Of a stretch of 64,000 bases of DNA, positions 1 to 12,142 are shown in pieces. The notes below the pieces were generated by a model that saw nothing but the letters and a program-made list of their open reading frames with translations, made no database searches and was not told the origin of the DNA. This stretch comes from Oegoconia quadripuncta. Its lineage: Eukaryota > Arthropoda > Insecta > Lepidoptera > Autostichidae. The position numbers were made by a program, and so were the translations under genes. The first letter of the stretch is position 1, and each line of letters starts with the position of its first letter. The DNA lies in assembly GCA_949316235.1 (NCBI GenBank), contig OX438741.1:24766324-24830323 (forward strand), read 5' to 3'.

Positions 1-2867
1 TCTAATAACTCATCAGGTATGTCTGAATTTCCAAAATGACATTCGTAGACGTTATGCTTATTCATGTGTTCTCTGACGTTAAAAGGTTCAGTCTTCCAAT
101 AACCTGTAATGACAAAATAAAACAAATGAAATATTACAAAGCGTGGAATATGATTGTCAAAAGTATATGCAATTCTCCTGCTAGTCATTATGCTGAATAA
201 TTTCAGTAACAACCGCTAATTTTGCAAACAATTGGTTAAGCCCCATCATCGCTATACATCCAATCGCGGGGAGGGTTTCCACCCATATGTTGTTGGTATA
301 CCGAATATTTGCACTAGGCAGTTTGGCGTTTCGTTAATTATGCAAACCGCCCATACATGGAACTATCTTATGGAGTCAGTCTTCGAAATTCTACAATCGT
401 GGGATCTCCAAGACCACGATTAGGCATTAGGATTACTGAAATTGCATGCTTCATCTTCGACAACATCGTCAGTTTCCATCAGGTGAGATTGTGAACAAAC
501 GCACATCCAGTGAATCGTAAAAAAATACACCTCAGACTAAGAAAATATTATAAACAAGGAGCACTAATGCAATATAAAGGAAATCCACAAATGTGTGTGT
601 TGGTTGCGTGCAGGTGGGATCATACAATCCGCTTGGTTTAGATGCACATGTGTACATAAACATTTGAAAAAATGGGCATAGTATGTGACTTCACTTCTAT
701 ATTATATACAGCATGCTCCTCTTTTCGTTATCTCATTACTTAGTAAGTATCATGGGGTATGTAATTATTCTCAATTATTTTATGAGTTGAAGTATAAATC
801 ACCAATAATGTAAGTTTGCTTTTGTATATTAATGTTACATATCACAAGATTAGTTTTTTGCTCTTCCCCCTTTAAAACTGTGACAACAACAGATGAGATG
901 AAACTTTTTTTTTTGTTAAAGAAAGAAAGCATCTTAATCCAGTAATTTTAATAGCACTATTATCCTGAACACAATATAGGCATTGTTTGGTAGTAGAAAA
1001 AAGTGTTATACACACACACAGCTTATCTCCTGGCAAAGGTAGGTTTAATAATAGATTATTAATTCATTACACAGACCTAAGAAGAAATAAGGTATTTGAA
1101 GGATATCATATTATAAACAAACTTACCACTTACCGTTCCATTTTTAGACTTTTCAATTTCTGTGTCCTTGCTTTGTAATAGGGTCCGTAGCTCATGTTGG
1201 CTTAACCTCAAATCTTGGACTGTCCTCAGCAGTGGTTGTGTAACTTTCTGAAAATACTGTGAAAACCAATATCACTGTATATTTTCTTTACTTTATTTAT
1301 ACTAGCTATCCGCGCGTGACTTTAGCCACATGGATATTGGAATAGATTAAACAAACATGACACTCAGAAGTAGTGCAGATTTTTATTGGTGAAAAAATTT
1401 TCAGAACCAGATCAGGGACCAGGGCAAGAAGATTATGATGATCAGTATTTCCAGAGTTTACCCTCATTTAAACAAACAAGAGACGAGTTTCTTATTCACT
1501 TTTCTCTAGACAGTTAGCTTTGTGATCCATCATTTTCTATTATTATTTGAATAATTTAAAAAAATATTATATCGTAAAATCCCATGATAACAAACATGTT
1601 AAACTATACTAACAGCAGGGAAGCAGCACCTTCACCATACTTCTTTTACATATTTTTTTTTTAAATAATGTAATTAACAATAATGTACAAATAATAAGTG
1701 TAATGAATAAAACATACTGTTGTAATGTATAACACCTAGTCATGGTATTGTAATATTTCCGAAATATTATTATCATTATATTTATTGACAGTAAAATATA
1801 GGAGTGCTTACTAATTCTTTACAGCCTTCTTCAAGCTTCAGCTCTAATATCACAGGATAACCATACAACACTGTTATAAAGACGGTCATACTTGTTCCTT
1901 CTATTTTAATATCAACATTATTCAAATCGTTAGGATTGGTTAGCATTTGTTTTCCTTTATCTATGAGCTCCATTTCGTCTATTCCTTCCATGTCTGAATT
2001 ACTTTCCTGTAAAGCAAAAATGTGAAAATTGAAAATGATTTGATTAGAAATTCTGACCACTGTACCAAAAGGTAGAGGGGGCGGATTCCACTAGGGTCAT
2101 ACTATGTTTGTATGATGAATACGGATACATGTACTTGAGTTATGGATGTTTTCATTTATAATAAGTAGGTACCTATATAATTACAAAAAAAAATGTATTT
2201 GTGTAGTATATCAACCATCTGGTTATATCCGCAACACAAGCCTAGTTGCTTAGTGTGGAACTAGATGGCATTGTGTGTAGGATTTTTATTTATTTATATT
2301 ATTATTACCTGCCACAGTTGGTGTGCCATTTTGGTTCCCATGACAGATCAAGAAGGTAGGTATTGATAAAGGCAATTAAGGGCCCTTGTGTGTTTAAGCT
2401 CATGGCGTTAAAAAAGGTCATACCAGCATACTAAATCTGCTGCCCAATGTTAAATCCGTATCATCATTATATTTGCAAAGTGAATCATGAATAAGAGCAG
2501 TGCAAGAGAACACATGATCGGTTCTTAATAAATTGTTCATACTCTTTTCCTCTACCTGACTGCAATCTTAACAAAAATTTGGAACCTCTTCTTTGAAGTC
2601 GGTTACACTACTATAAAATATAAATAAGTTACACTCAAACATTGTTACGGTCGTTTATAATTTAAATTTACGATAGGTTAGTGGTAATTCGGTTAGAAAA
2701 TAAATAAATTACTTAAATATAAACATCCTAAAACTAACCTTCAAATGGCCTAGGAAGCTTGTGGTTGAAAATGTTTTGTACCATAGTGTAATAAAGTCTG
2801 TTAGATACAACTCAAGTGTATTCGTAAAACGAATGAAATATTGCGTTTTCGGTAATTTTTTCCACAT
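1..2867 (-). CDS. NHEJ1: XLF/NHEJ1-like non-homologous end-joining factor, 5' four coding exons (partial)
   Basis: Spliced host gene, cut by the left window edge. Exons read on the minus strand: 2739-2867 (start ATG at 2867, 43 codons, donor gttag), 1812-2006 (acceptor tttacag, 65 codons, donor gtaagc), 1127-1247 (acceptor ttttcag, 121 nt, phase 1, donor gtaagt) and 103 to beyond 1 (acceptor attacag). The phases join cleanly into about 182 residues. The chain follows the XLF layout: a beta-rich head (ELYLTDFITLWY, then GYPVILELKLEEGC), then a helix with the family pattern QPLL..V.DL.L...EL.TLL.SKD.EIE, then KTEPF, which is also found in vertebrate XLF. XLF bridges DNA ends with XRCC4 and ligase IV in the nucleus. 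The second potential donor at 1138 (after GGAACG) would break the frame to exon 4, so the donor at 1126 was chosen. XRCC4 or PAXX, the related folds, fit the KD.EI and KTEPF signatures less well. Identification comes from recalled family pattern, not a search. Confidence 0.8.
2095..2305 (+). repeat. 3' part of tRNA-type SINE (family B) in XLF intron 1
   Basis: The stretch from 'gtatgatgaatacgg' through 'caaccatctgg…aactagatggcattgtgtg' to a TTTATTTATTTAT end matches the body of the full SINE at 26050-26289 and the copy at 23400-23605. The tRNA-like head is missing, so this is a 5'-truncated copy. It lies between exons 1 and 2 of the XLF-like gene in the orientation opposite to that gene. Confidence 0.6.
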
Positions 2868-3188
2868 AATTTACTTTATTCGCACTGTGACAGACAAAAA
2901 GATTTATTTCTTTTTTTTTTATAAATAGTGTAGTAACCAATCGCAGAAAATGAAATCGGTAAAAATAATCTGAAATATCGGTACGTTTAAATAAAAATCG
3001 GTTCATCGTCATCCCATCCACAGATGGAAACCAATACTAAAATATTTTGAACAGTACAAACCAAAACAATTATATGTAAGGAGGTATACCTAGGTATGCA
3101 TTGTATTGTACATGTCTACAGTATAACACAATAGGCTACAAACAAAATATTAGCATTCAGGCGCGTTATTCTATTGCTTTATCGATAT
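2868..3188. other. 5' flank of the XLF-like gene
   Basis: This stretch is AT-rich upstream DNA with no convincing TATA box or initiator on the minus strand. A promoter for the XLF-like gene must lie here or further right, but I cannot place it from the sequence. Confidence 0.3.
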
Positions 3189-3320
3189 TGGTGTCGATTC
3201 GGATGTAGACCAACTAAACTAAAACCAGTTTGGAGTGGTGCCGTCGCATCACAACAGAAAGAGACAGTACTACTTTAAAACTGGTTTTAGTTTAGTTGGT
3301 GTACACCCGAATGGACACCA
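3189..3320. mobile_element. Short palindromic MITE
   Basis: A 132-bp element whose ends are inverted repeats of about 44 bp. Both arms run inward from TGGTGTC through ATTCGG to ACCAACTAAACTAAAACCAG. The middle (about 45 bp) is unpaired and has no coding capacity. No target duplication was recognised. The superfamily is unknown. Confidence 0.6.
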
Positions 3321-3517
3321 TGGTCATTGGTAACGTTGACCAATGAGACACCGTCTAATTATTGAGCGAGTGATGAGCCAACCAATCACACGTCAGAACG
3401 TAATCAATGGACTTACACAATATTATAAACAAACGCTCCAAATATAACAATGGGCTACGACAATCTCGTTAGTTAGTCTCGTGGCGCCAGCCAGATGAGC
3501 GGTTATTAAAAAAAACA

Positions 3518-3600
3518 GCGTCGGTGGCTCAGCAGTTAAGACACGGTCTCCCAATTTAGGAGGTCCGGGTTCGAATCCCAGGCAGGCCATGTACCAATGA
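3518..3600 (+). repeat. tRNA-derived SINE head (family C)
   Basis: The segment carries pol III promoter boxes: an A-box-like TGGCTCAGCAG and a B-box GGTTCGAATCC about 40 bp apart, ending in a 'caggcaggcc' 3' arm. The same head occurs on the minus strand at 60640-60706, where it is joined to a longer body, so I read this as a SINE head rather than a tRNA gene. Confidence 0.55.
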
Positions 3601-4294
3601 GTTTTTAATGTTAATTTAATTACTTAATTAATGGAACACACATTTGCTATTTTCCTTGGTTTCGAAAACTGTTTCGTTTCATTTGTCATGTGATATGACA
3701 ATAGTAAATGTACGTTGGATTTGTGATAATGAGTATTAGGTATACGAATATTATTTTAATTTGGCTTTGTAGTGTCCATTTTAATTTAAGTTTCAAAATT
3801 TTTATTTTCTGTGGATTGCCTATGATTAAGAGACGTATCGGTACATCGTTATAGAAATCGGTTAAAATTCCGACAAATCGGTAGCATTAACAACACTATG
3901 TCATCTGTGATTGGTGCTGTCAGCTGTCATGCAGAGTGTGACATGCGTGACATTACGGACAGGGTTACCAATTCCTCAAAATAATACCCCTAAGCAATAT
4001 GAAATATCGGCAAATAACCCTAAATCCAATATTAAAAGCTCCAATAAGTCCTCTACCTAAACGAACGTGTATTTATATATAAATTTATATATAAAAAATT
4101 ACATTATTTTTATGCTTCATTAAGGTAAATAGGTGCTTGGTATTTTTGTCTTGATTTTAATGGTTCTAAAATCTAAAAATAGTTTCGAAATTTTGTTTTC
4201 CCTTAGCTTCTGATGCTAGGCGTCCTTTGACCGATTTTACATTGTAAGGTGTCGTTCGATTCGTATTGATCCCCAGAGCGTCATAGAATGAATC

Positions 4295-4457
4295 TGGGGG
4301 CACGGCCGTGCCCCCACCAAGTCGAGCAAAAAAGCGTCACGGCCGTACCATCCTTTTCTCGAAGCAACTCAGACTTGGCCATCGCCTGAAAAGACGTGTA
4401 AATTCAATCGCCTGAAAACACATGTAAATTCAATTATTTAGTGCGATGGCCAAGTCT
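4295..4457. repeat. 22-bp palindrome, 26-bp tandem repeat and flanking inverted repeat
   Basis: A perfect 22-bp palindrome centred on cacggccgtg lies at 4295-4316. It is followed by a 15-bp inverted repeat, agacttggccatcgc (4371-4385) and its complement (4443-4457). Between those arms are two tandem copies of a 26-bp unit starting atcgcctgaaaa (4381-4406, 4407-4432). Function unknown; the GC-rich palindrome resembles a scattered moth repeat. Confidence 0.5.
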
Positions 4458-7400
4458 CGATATATTTATATAAAACATTAAAGAATTTTAATATTGATAT
4501 GCGTCACTATAAGATGCTGTTAATTATTACGTAATAACTTAATGCTTCGAGTACGGAGATTCCAGACACAAATGATTTTCAATTGTTATGGACCACGATC
4601 GTGGTCTTAGAGACTGGACGTATTAAGACAGAAAGTCGCTTAAGTAGAGACTGAATAAATTAACAACCGACTTGGTATTACATGGATCTCACAACTTTTT
4701 ACCGCAGAACAACTGAGTTGCGAGACTTGGTTTTTTTGACAAGTATTGTTTTTGATGGGATATATTTTACAGTAAAAAATCCAGCCCAAACTTAAGTTAC
4801 AATTAAGTTTTTAGTAAATAGTAATCTAATATCTACTAGCATCATTAATAACTCAACTCATTCCATTCATATTTAATTAAGGTACGACATTTTTTCTGTT
4901 ATTAATTATGAAGGCGAAGAGTAAATTATTACGGACGTTAAATAGAAAATATGACTAATGAGGGCGAGGGAGTTTGCGAAGGAAATGACTGGTCCATTGC
5001 GTAATTCATTTGCAAAGCTAGGACCACGTTAGTAGCGAGATTGCTATCGTAGTACGTAAGTAACACAAGATAGATTACGCAAGGGGTTAAACATGGAATA
5101 ATAAAATGCCTGATTTAGAAGTTTAAAAATCGCCGTACTTAGGAGTTGTTCTAACTACTGCAGAATTTTGTCGGGTTATTTGGTAATGTGTGGTTTTCGG
5201 CACGTAAAAAGAATAGGAATAGGAGATAGAAGATAGAAGAGAACTTCCCGTGAGTGTCGCAGAAGGCAGGAGAATTTTGTACTAATAAAACATTTGGGAC
5301 TCAAACATCTTAACGGCTATGGATTCACCTCCTCTCACGTTATATCTGTATATTTCGAATGGTCAAGTGTGAATGTTGTTTCGCGCATTCAAACAGTTAG
5401 GTTCGTATTACTGAACGACGCTCAAGTCTAAGTATTATTGGCATATCTATATGTTTGTCTAAATTTATCTATACTTTGCAACTTGTTTTAAGTTTCAACT
5501 TATACCTACTTATTATTATATTTACTTATACTATATAATCTACTAGGTACTTATACCACCTCTAGGTAAATAACTTGAGCATGGTTCTGTAATACGAGAC
5601 TTAATATTTGGATAAGGATAATCTCTGACCATTCCATTTGGGATAAAGTATGAATTATTAGGTAATTTAATTTTAATAGTTTATGATCCGCTAAACTGAA
5701 CTTAAGAGCCTTTATCCTACACGGTTATAGTACAGGCCGTACAAACTGTCAAGTTCAAATTTTTCGAATTAAATAAACCGATTCTAATGAAATTTATAGG
5801 TATAAGATAGGTAGATCTAAAAAGTTCGTAGTAAACATTTTCAAAATAATATCGAATGGAAAAGAATGTATTTTTTTTTCTGTTACCATGAAAAACTAGA
5901 AATTGCTCTAATTTTGTTTCAAATGTATATAAGCTTTATGCGTATCAAAGTTTCATTAGAATCGATGTATTCATTTCTAAAAATTTGAACTTGAAACTTC
6001 GTAGGAACGATAAGTAATTTGATCCACCACACTGTTTGGAGCGTGGAGGATCCAGTAGCTAATACCATATACATTTGGCGTGGCATGGTCGCCGGCGACA
6101 TCGTAGGGTACCTGCACGCACAATAATGCAGATTTCTATAAAAGATGTCATAGAGGTGATGCAAAGCCGTATGACAATGATATTAGTTAGGTACTGTAGG
6201 TAGGTATTTTAGATGTTAATTTTTTTTTTCGAGCGACATCTATTTGTGACGTGAATATTGATTACCTACGTTCGTATAAAAACTATGTCTGAGTTTACAA
6301 GTTTCAATAATATTTCGTAAAATTATTCATTTTGCTGCTATAACATAGACTGATAAAAGCCCTGCTTTTGCTTTGTAACAGTCGGGCGACTATTTAGGCA
6401 CTGTACACATATTGCCTGAGTTTCCAATTGCGATTTTCACTTAATGAGGTCTCATTTTCTTGCTGGTAAATCGAATAAGTCTGAAGATTGATAACGAACC
6501 CCTACCATTAACTGAGCACGCTGAAGGTAAAGGTGTGGATTCGTAGTGATCTAACAAGACTTTTTTTTTAAATAAATACGACGAAATTAATTATTTCTTA
6601 AAAGTGTTAGAGATTATCTACGTATTTAAAGCATGTATCAAATCAGATGCATCACAGCGTTTTACAGCAGACGACGTTGTAATGTATGAAATAAACAAAT
6701 AAAGCGGGTCGGTGACCTCATTCGCACTACAGGTTTTCGTAGGCGTCTTATGGTGAAGATTGTTCAAATAATGTTCTATGGATAAATAAATTAAAAAAAA
6801 GGCTTTTTTTATCTAAATCTAAATAATATAGAAGATAATACACTGGGCCCTACGCATGATCGCATGTCCCATATATCCCATAATATTTCATACATTACAA
6901 CCTCGTATGCTGTAACACGCTGTGCTGTGATGCATCTGGTGTAACACCGATGAACAATTTTCAATTATTCTCTTAAAGGTCACTGACTGATTTAGGAACA
7001 ATGAAAACTATTAAAGTGTAATCGGCCCTAGTGATCGATCACTAGAACGTTACACCGTTTCAGGCTTGTAGGTAAACTCCTTTGTATACAAAATAACTAG
7101 AAGTTTGCTCTCAAATACACAGACGTGTCGTCAGCCTGCGACATAACCCAGTTTTTTCTTCACTGAATGTTTTGTGGCGGCTGAAAACTAAAGGTTCCTT
7201 TTTTAATCCTCAATCAGTCACGGTCCTAACTTTCTGCTCGCTTCAAATACTTAAGACTCATGTTAAAAATGACGTTGAGTAAACTGGAGTGGCTTAAGGC
7301 CTGTATTGCATAATGGCTCTCTTTCATTATTATTGCCATCCCCTGCTTGTCGCAAAAATATGATTTCATCTATCATTTTCGAGTAGACATACATGACTTG

Positions 7401-8148
7401 TGATGACTTCAAATTCGATCTGTAATGATTACCTAAGTCTTTTAATTAAATTAGCCTATTGTGTTACCTTTCCTTACCTTATCTTAAAGAAGCCTAAATC
7501 CTTCTCTCAGGTCTCCGGCTACCTTTCTGGTAAATTTCAATATGACCGGTACAAAGGTTTAGGCGTGAAGAGGTAACTAACACACAGACATCAAACTGAG
7601 TCACTTTCGCATTTACAATATTAGTATCTAGAAGTGTACAAGTAGATTAGAAATTGGAATAACTATTACCTAAAATTATTAAAAAAAAAATTATAAACCC
7701 TTTCTAAATTTATGTAGATCTACATTTTCAACAATTCTCATTTTTTTTTGAGTATTGAGGCATAAGATCTTTTGTCCCGACATATTGCAACAAGCGCACT
7801 CGGGGTGTATCCGGCTGTAATTCCTATCTTCGCTTCGGTGAAACGAGGTTGATTGAAGACACGCTGCCTATCAGTTCTTTGAAAAATAAGTCTCGTGGGC
7901 TAAGTTCAAATGTCATTGGCGAAAGAATTTTATTATTTATAAGTTCTTGAAGGTGTTAGATATAGAAGATTCTTCTATTCCACTTAGGTAACCTAGGTAT
8001 TATAAGAACATGGAATGTTATGAAAATCGCGTCATGGGAGAGGCTTATGTCCAACTGTCGATGAGTGCGTCCAAGTGTGTGTGTATAGGGATTAAAAATT
8101 TTAAGGGTTTCTATTGAAATATATAATGAAAATGAAACATATCATCTA
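4458..8148. other. Intergenic stretch, little recognisable
   Basis: No supportable gene. Weak members of scattered repeat families are present: 'gtgtggttttcggca' near 5190, 'taatatttgg…ctctgaccattccatttggg' near 5600, and 'ggcgtgaagaggtaac…tttcgcatttacaatattag' at 7560-7630. The remainder is AT-rich unique-looking DNA with short poly-A or poly-T runs. Confidence 0.4.
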
Positions 8149-8561
8149 CAGAGTGTATTTGAATTCATGTAATTCCCATTAACTGATGACGCTGCTCTTA
8201 ATTACGAACAACTTTCTCCAAGGAACCATAGTCGAATTCGAACAAAGAAAATTTACGATTAGGTACCTATACCTACAAAGTAAACCATTCCGAACCCACC
8301 TTTAGTACGGTAGTCCAACAATTTTCGGCTGGTGTGGCTCTACTTCTGATTACGAACAACATTCCACTTCGAACTATGGCCGAATTCAGCCGAAACTTGT
8401 TGGACTTTTCCATATTATAGGTGGTTTCAGAATGGTTTACTTTGTATGGGTAATCGAAATTTTTTTGTTCGAATTTGGCTATGGTTCCTTCGGGAAAGTT
8501 GTTCGTATTCAGGAGAAGAGTCACCAGTATACAGGAATTACATGAATTAAATTTCACCCTG
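8149..8561. mobile_element. Near-complete palindromic MITE (family P, copy 1), TA target site
   Basis: Outer ends are CAGAGTG on the left and, read inward from the right, CAGGGTG; TA dinucleotides flank both sides (8147-8148, 8562-8563). The two halves are inverted copies of each other for most of the 413 bp: the left half has 'gaaccatagtcgaattcg', 'tacaaagtaaaccattc' and 'tccaacaattttcggc', and the right half repeats these as complements. TA duplication and CAGGGTG-like ends suggest a Tc1/mariner-type derivative. Long reading frames inside are by-products of the palindrome. Confidence 0.65.
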
Positions 8562-8725
8562 TAGAGTATTTCAGTGATAAAAACAACATTTTATAGATTT
8601 ATAAAGTAGGTTACGATTGACAAATAATTCGATGGTCGGTAAATTAATTTTCAATTAGATACCTATTTATTAATAACTCTACTTTATTATCCTACAAAGT
8701 TTTAGTGACGGATGAATATATGATT

Positions 8726-8990
8726 CACGGTGAATTTGAATTCTTGTAATTCCCATTATCTGGTGATCCCACTCTTGATTACGAACATCTTTCCCCAAGA
8801 AACCATAGTCGAATTCGTCCAAAAAATTTTCGATTACCGATACAAAGTAAACCATTCTGAAACCACCTTTAGTATGGAAAAGTCCAAGAATTTTCGGCTG
8901 AATTCGGCGATGGTTCATAGTGGAAAGCTGTTCGTAATCAGGAGTGGAGACACCAGTAAGCAACAATTGCACGAATTAAGTTTTACCCTG
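8726..8990. mobile_element. Palindromic MITE (family P, copy 2)
   Basis: A shorter relative of the element at 8149-8561 with the same motifs: 'accatagtcgaattcgtcc', 'gatacaaagtaaaccattc' and 'ttcggctgaattcggcgatgg'. It ends in ttttaccctg followed by TA. The left end (cacggtga) has lost the clean TA flank. The two halves pair as inverted repeats. Confidence 0.6.
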
Positions 8991-9276
8991 TATAACCCTA
9001 CCTCCTCTTCAATTGGCTAATAGATTACATTTATATGATATTTGTCATTCAAAACTTTTAATTGATTTGTAATTAATACTCATAAATTAATGATTAAACT
9101 TCGCAAGTATTCTGTGCGTTCAAAGTGTTACTAACTGATAGTATAATACAACTCCATAAACTTTCGCTAAAAATTAGTTCACTCTTGTATCGTCAAAAGA
9201 TAGATGCTGAATTCCATTAAATTGGGCCCAATTCGGAAGGTCTTCTGACTTCTCTGTCTCAGACTTGGGTATGTTG

Positions 9277-9310
9277 GTATACTTCTATTATATGCATAAT
9301 AGAAGTATAC
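9277..9310. other. Perfect 15-bp hairpin
   Basis: Arm gtatacttctattat (9277-9291), 4-base loop, then its exact complement (9296-9310). No terminator role is expected in this genome type; it may be the remains of a small palindromic element. Confidence 0.5.
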
Positions 9311-9524
9311 AAATACTTGTCAAATATGTAGTAGTCACACTAATTAAATAGATATAGCCTTAGCCAATTACACATACTTATACATCCATACATAACGTGA
9401 TGCTCCATAACCCAGAGGTAGTGATAATAAGAGATATTCCAGGTCAAGCGTTTCGGTTTTCCAAAAATTAAATGTGTAAGGCTTGGAACACACCACACTT
9501 TTACCTTTCGCATTATATTTCAAA

Positions 9525-9770
9525 CTAGCTTTACGCCCGCGGCTTTGCCTGCGTGGAATAGCTTTATCACGGAAATTTGTTTATCTCGTGGGAACTAACT
9601 CACTTTATCGGGATAAAAGATATCACATAATATAAGGGTATATTCTACCTATATACCAAATTTCATATAAATCCGTTCATCCGTTTCGCCATGATTGAGC
9701 AACAAACACATAAACAAACAAACAAACATCCAAACTTTCACTTCAAATAATATTAGTTAGATAGTTAGAT
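9525..9770 (+). repeat. Scattered moth repeat ('gcccgcggctttgcctgcg' type)
   Basis: The stretch runs 'acgcccgcggctttgcctgcg…', 'cactttatcgggataaaa', 'accaaatttcatataaatccg', ending 'aataatattagttag'. The same pieces occur at 42195-42413, and end pieces occur at 7560-7630 and 18850-18975. It is a common non-coding interspersed repeat; whether its source is a LINE tail or a Helitron I cannot say. Confidence 0.5.
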
Positions 9771-9779
9771 TGGATAGAT

Positions 9780-9915
9780 GCACATGTGACAAGTGGTGAA
9801 CCCATCGCCGTTAAAACTTGTAAGTCTAGGTGTTTAAGGTCCCTTAGTCGCCTTTTACGATACCCACTAGAAGAGACGGGTTGGGTCTATTCTTTTTAAG
9901 CCCCGGAAACCATAT
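9780..9915 (-). repeat. Scattered repeat family D ('ttagtcgccttttacgatacccac' type), fragment
   Basis: It shares 'gtgacaagtggtgaaccc', 'cttgtaagtctaggtgtt' and 'agtcgccttttacg' with copies at 17480-17750, 20050-20275 and 45110-45290. Non-coding. Orientation is arbitrary. Confidence 0.45.
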
Positions 9916-10084
9916 TTTGTAATACCTTGTATTACCTTTTGTAATAGAATTTTTGAAAAATATGTTTACCTAATTTGGTTTTTTACTTATATTTATGTAT
10001 AATCAACGCTCGGCCTCATAATACAAAGTTACGCAACGAACTACAATTTCAAATTCGGAATGAACCAACCAATCTGTAAGTATA

Positions 10085-10185
10085 GGAGAACGAAGGCCAC
10101 CCACATAGCCGTAACCGGTCGCTCTGGAAATATATGGGTGAGGCCTATATATTCAGCTGATGTGATGATAATGAATCAACGGCCA
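10085..10185 (+). repeat. RTE-type LINE 3' end fragment
   Basis: The phrase 'accggtcgctctggaaatatatgggtgaggcctat' (split here only for description) encodes the decayed end of an RTE-clade reverse transcriptase, pattern W..MGEAY, followed by a tga-rich tail. Relatives lie at 41163-41240, 48166-48340 and 48480-48705. Confidence 0.5.
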
Positions 10186-10540
10186 AACAGATTACAGCAT
10201 GATTGCTCCACCTAACCAATAAAATGATTTTGAAGCTGATATTAGCCGTATTAAATAGAGGAATATCTACGTAGCTGGATCAGAGCCGAGCCCCCTTTTC
10301 CCTTTGACATCCATCATCGTTTATATCATTTGTCAGGAGTCTGGAATAATGTGTTAAAATGAAATGGCTTCATCAGCCAATCCGTCAGAACCTTTTTGTC
10401 CAATGTTTGCCATGATGAGCGTTGGATTTAGAATTATTGCCGTCATTTGTTGAACCATGGTATAGTTTCAATTGATATGGCTGGTAAAGATAGGGTTATA
10501 TAAAATATTTGTAATTACAATAATAAACACAATATAAATA

Positions 10541-10645
10541 TTTGCTATGTTCATGTGTTTGTACATTGTATTCTACTCTTACCACTTTCTGTAACTGTAT
10601 TTTCCTGTTATACAATAAAGTGGATTTGTATTGTATTATATAAAT
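10541..10645 (+). repeat. LINE 3' tail ending in AATAAA and TTGTA repeats (family L1)
   Basis: The segment has 'gtacattgtattctactctt', 'accactttctgtaactgtat' and 'acaataaagtggatttg', then a TATTG repeat. The same 3' end occurs at 34441-34640 on this strand and at 29325-29485, 38155-38275, 53625-53755 and 56045-56265 on the other. A heavily 5'-truncated retrotransposon tail. Confidence 0.55.
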
Positions 10646-11948
10646 AAAAAATATGTTTTTTTAACTACATATTTTTTTATTTTATTTACTTACAGCAATT
10701 ACTGAGTTCAACTATTATAAAACGTACTATGGAAAAATATTCATGTTTTTCTGCGAAAGCTTGGATTGTATTATGCTAGCCTGTAAAGGTAAAGGTAGGG
10801 TAAGGTAAAGGCCTGTTTAAACTGTACTAAATCCACTTTGAATGAATTTAGAATAAATAACTTATAGATAAAGGTATTTAAAATGTTACGAGCGTATGAT
10901 AATGTTGGAAACTTTTTTAATGATTATAATGTATGTAATGTAAAGAAGAAAACACGTTACGTAGTAAAACGTGATTTATTTATCACATATTATTACAAAA
11001 ACTAGTACAATAAACCTTTATATTTTTGTGTGATTGTTTTTTAATGAAAATCTCGAAATTATCCTATTGAAATATCATCAAAATCCGATGATGGAGTATC
11101 ATTATGGAGATATTACCAGTTGATGGTAGAATTGTCATGACTGCTCATTACATATGGGTAGTTGTATATCAGGTGACTTTGTCTGATGTGACAGGAACAT
11201 CATTGAGGTTTTCCAATTTTGTGGCGCTTCCATTAACAGAGTTTCGTAAACATGTTTTTGACTCATGATATTACATGTACTTACATAACCCTGTCTGTCT
11301 GTGTGTTCAGCTGCAGGTAGGTACTAGCAAATCCAGTAATCTGTCGTTTGCAATATCTTACTAAAGATTTACAAAACTAGAAGATAACTAAATAATAATT
11401 TAAGTATTGTTACAATACGTTCCGCACTGACAATTTTAACTGGGTTATTCTAAATCCACTTAATAGTGAACTCTACGTAGGTACTTGTATTACGTAGGAA
11501 ATCCACGTGTCCGTAGCAAATATAATAGCAGTAGGGTACATCCAGAAATAAATGACGTCATGAATCAAGTCCTGTAGGATTGGGCGTAGATATTTCCCAT
11601 GCCCTTTTATTTTAAAAAGTCACATGGAGTTTGAAACAGGTGTTGCGAGCAGCTGCAATTTATATTTTGACAACGAAAAAAATATATTTTCATCCGGTAT
11701 ACGATTGCTCTGCATCGAAACATTCATATTTTGGATATATTTGGTTCCTGTAAACGGTTCGTACGGTTGATTTCTTTATGTATATTTCTGACATTGACTT
11801 AAACGAGGACTTTGGTCTATATTAATTCTGCGTTTTGGCTTATTAGTAATCTGTGGTTTTGGTTTCAAACTACTAAACAGCGAAGTAAACTTTGTCAAGA
11901 AGTTTTCTGTCTTTCTTTTTATTGATTTAACATTCTTTCTAATTCTTT
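10646..11948. other. Intergenic stretch without recognised features
   Basis: AT-rich DNA with a short degenerate 'ggtaaaggtagggtaaggtaaagg' type simple repeat near 10790-10810. I see no coding exon, repeat head or structured site that I can name. Confidence 0.35.
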
Positions 11949-11953
11949 ATAAT

Positions 11954-12142
11954 TGTTACGAACGTACGCAGGTTCGGAGTACTACGAGTAAGTACAATAA
12001 ACAAATACCCAAGTAACTTAATTTTATATTTCTTAGATCCGATATTTTCACATTTTCACAAATCATAAAAGACAGATAGAAAATTGACGTAGTCCCATCA
12101 AACAAGAATAAAAAAGAAGTAAAAACTAAGGAGTTTACAACA
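11954..12142 (-). repeat. 3' LTR of the BEL/Pao element
   Basis: 189 bp bounded by TG and CA. It contains an 80-bp segment (about 12004-12083) that is absent from the other LTR. The stretch beside it inside the element, ending gggccggagta on the minus strand, is in the place of the polypurine tract. Confidence 0.8.

Noticed and set aside
3518..3600. tRNA gene
   Set aside because: The promoter boxes are present, but the stems do not close well and the same head is joined to a SINE body elsewhere.
8273..9020. Three overlapping 94-97-codon frames
   Set aside because: They lie within palindromic MITEs, so the same sequence is open on both strands; no family resemblance.
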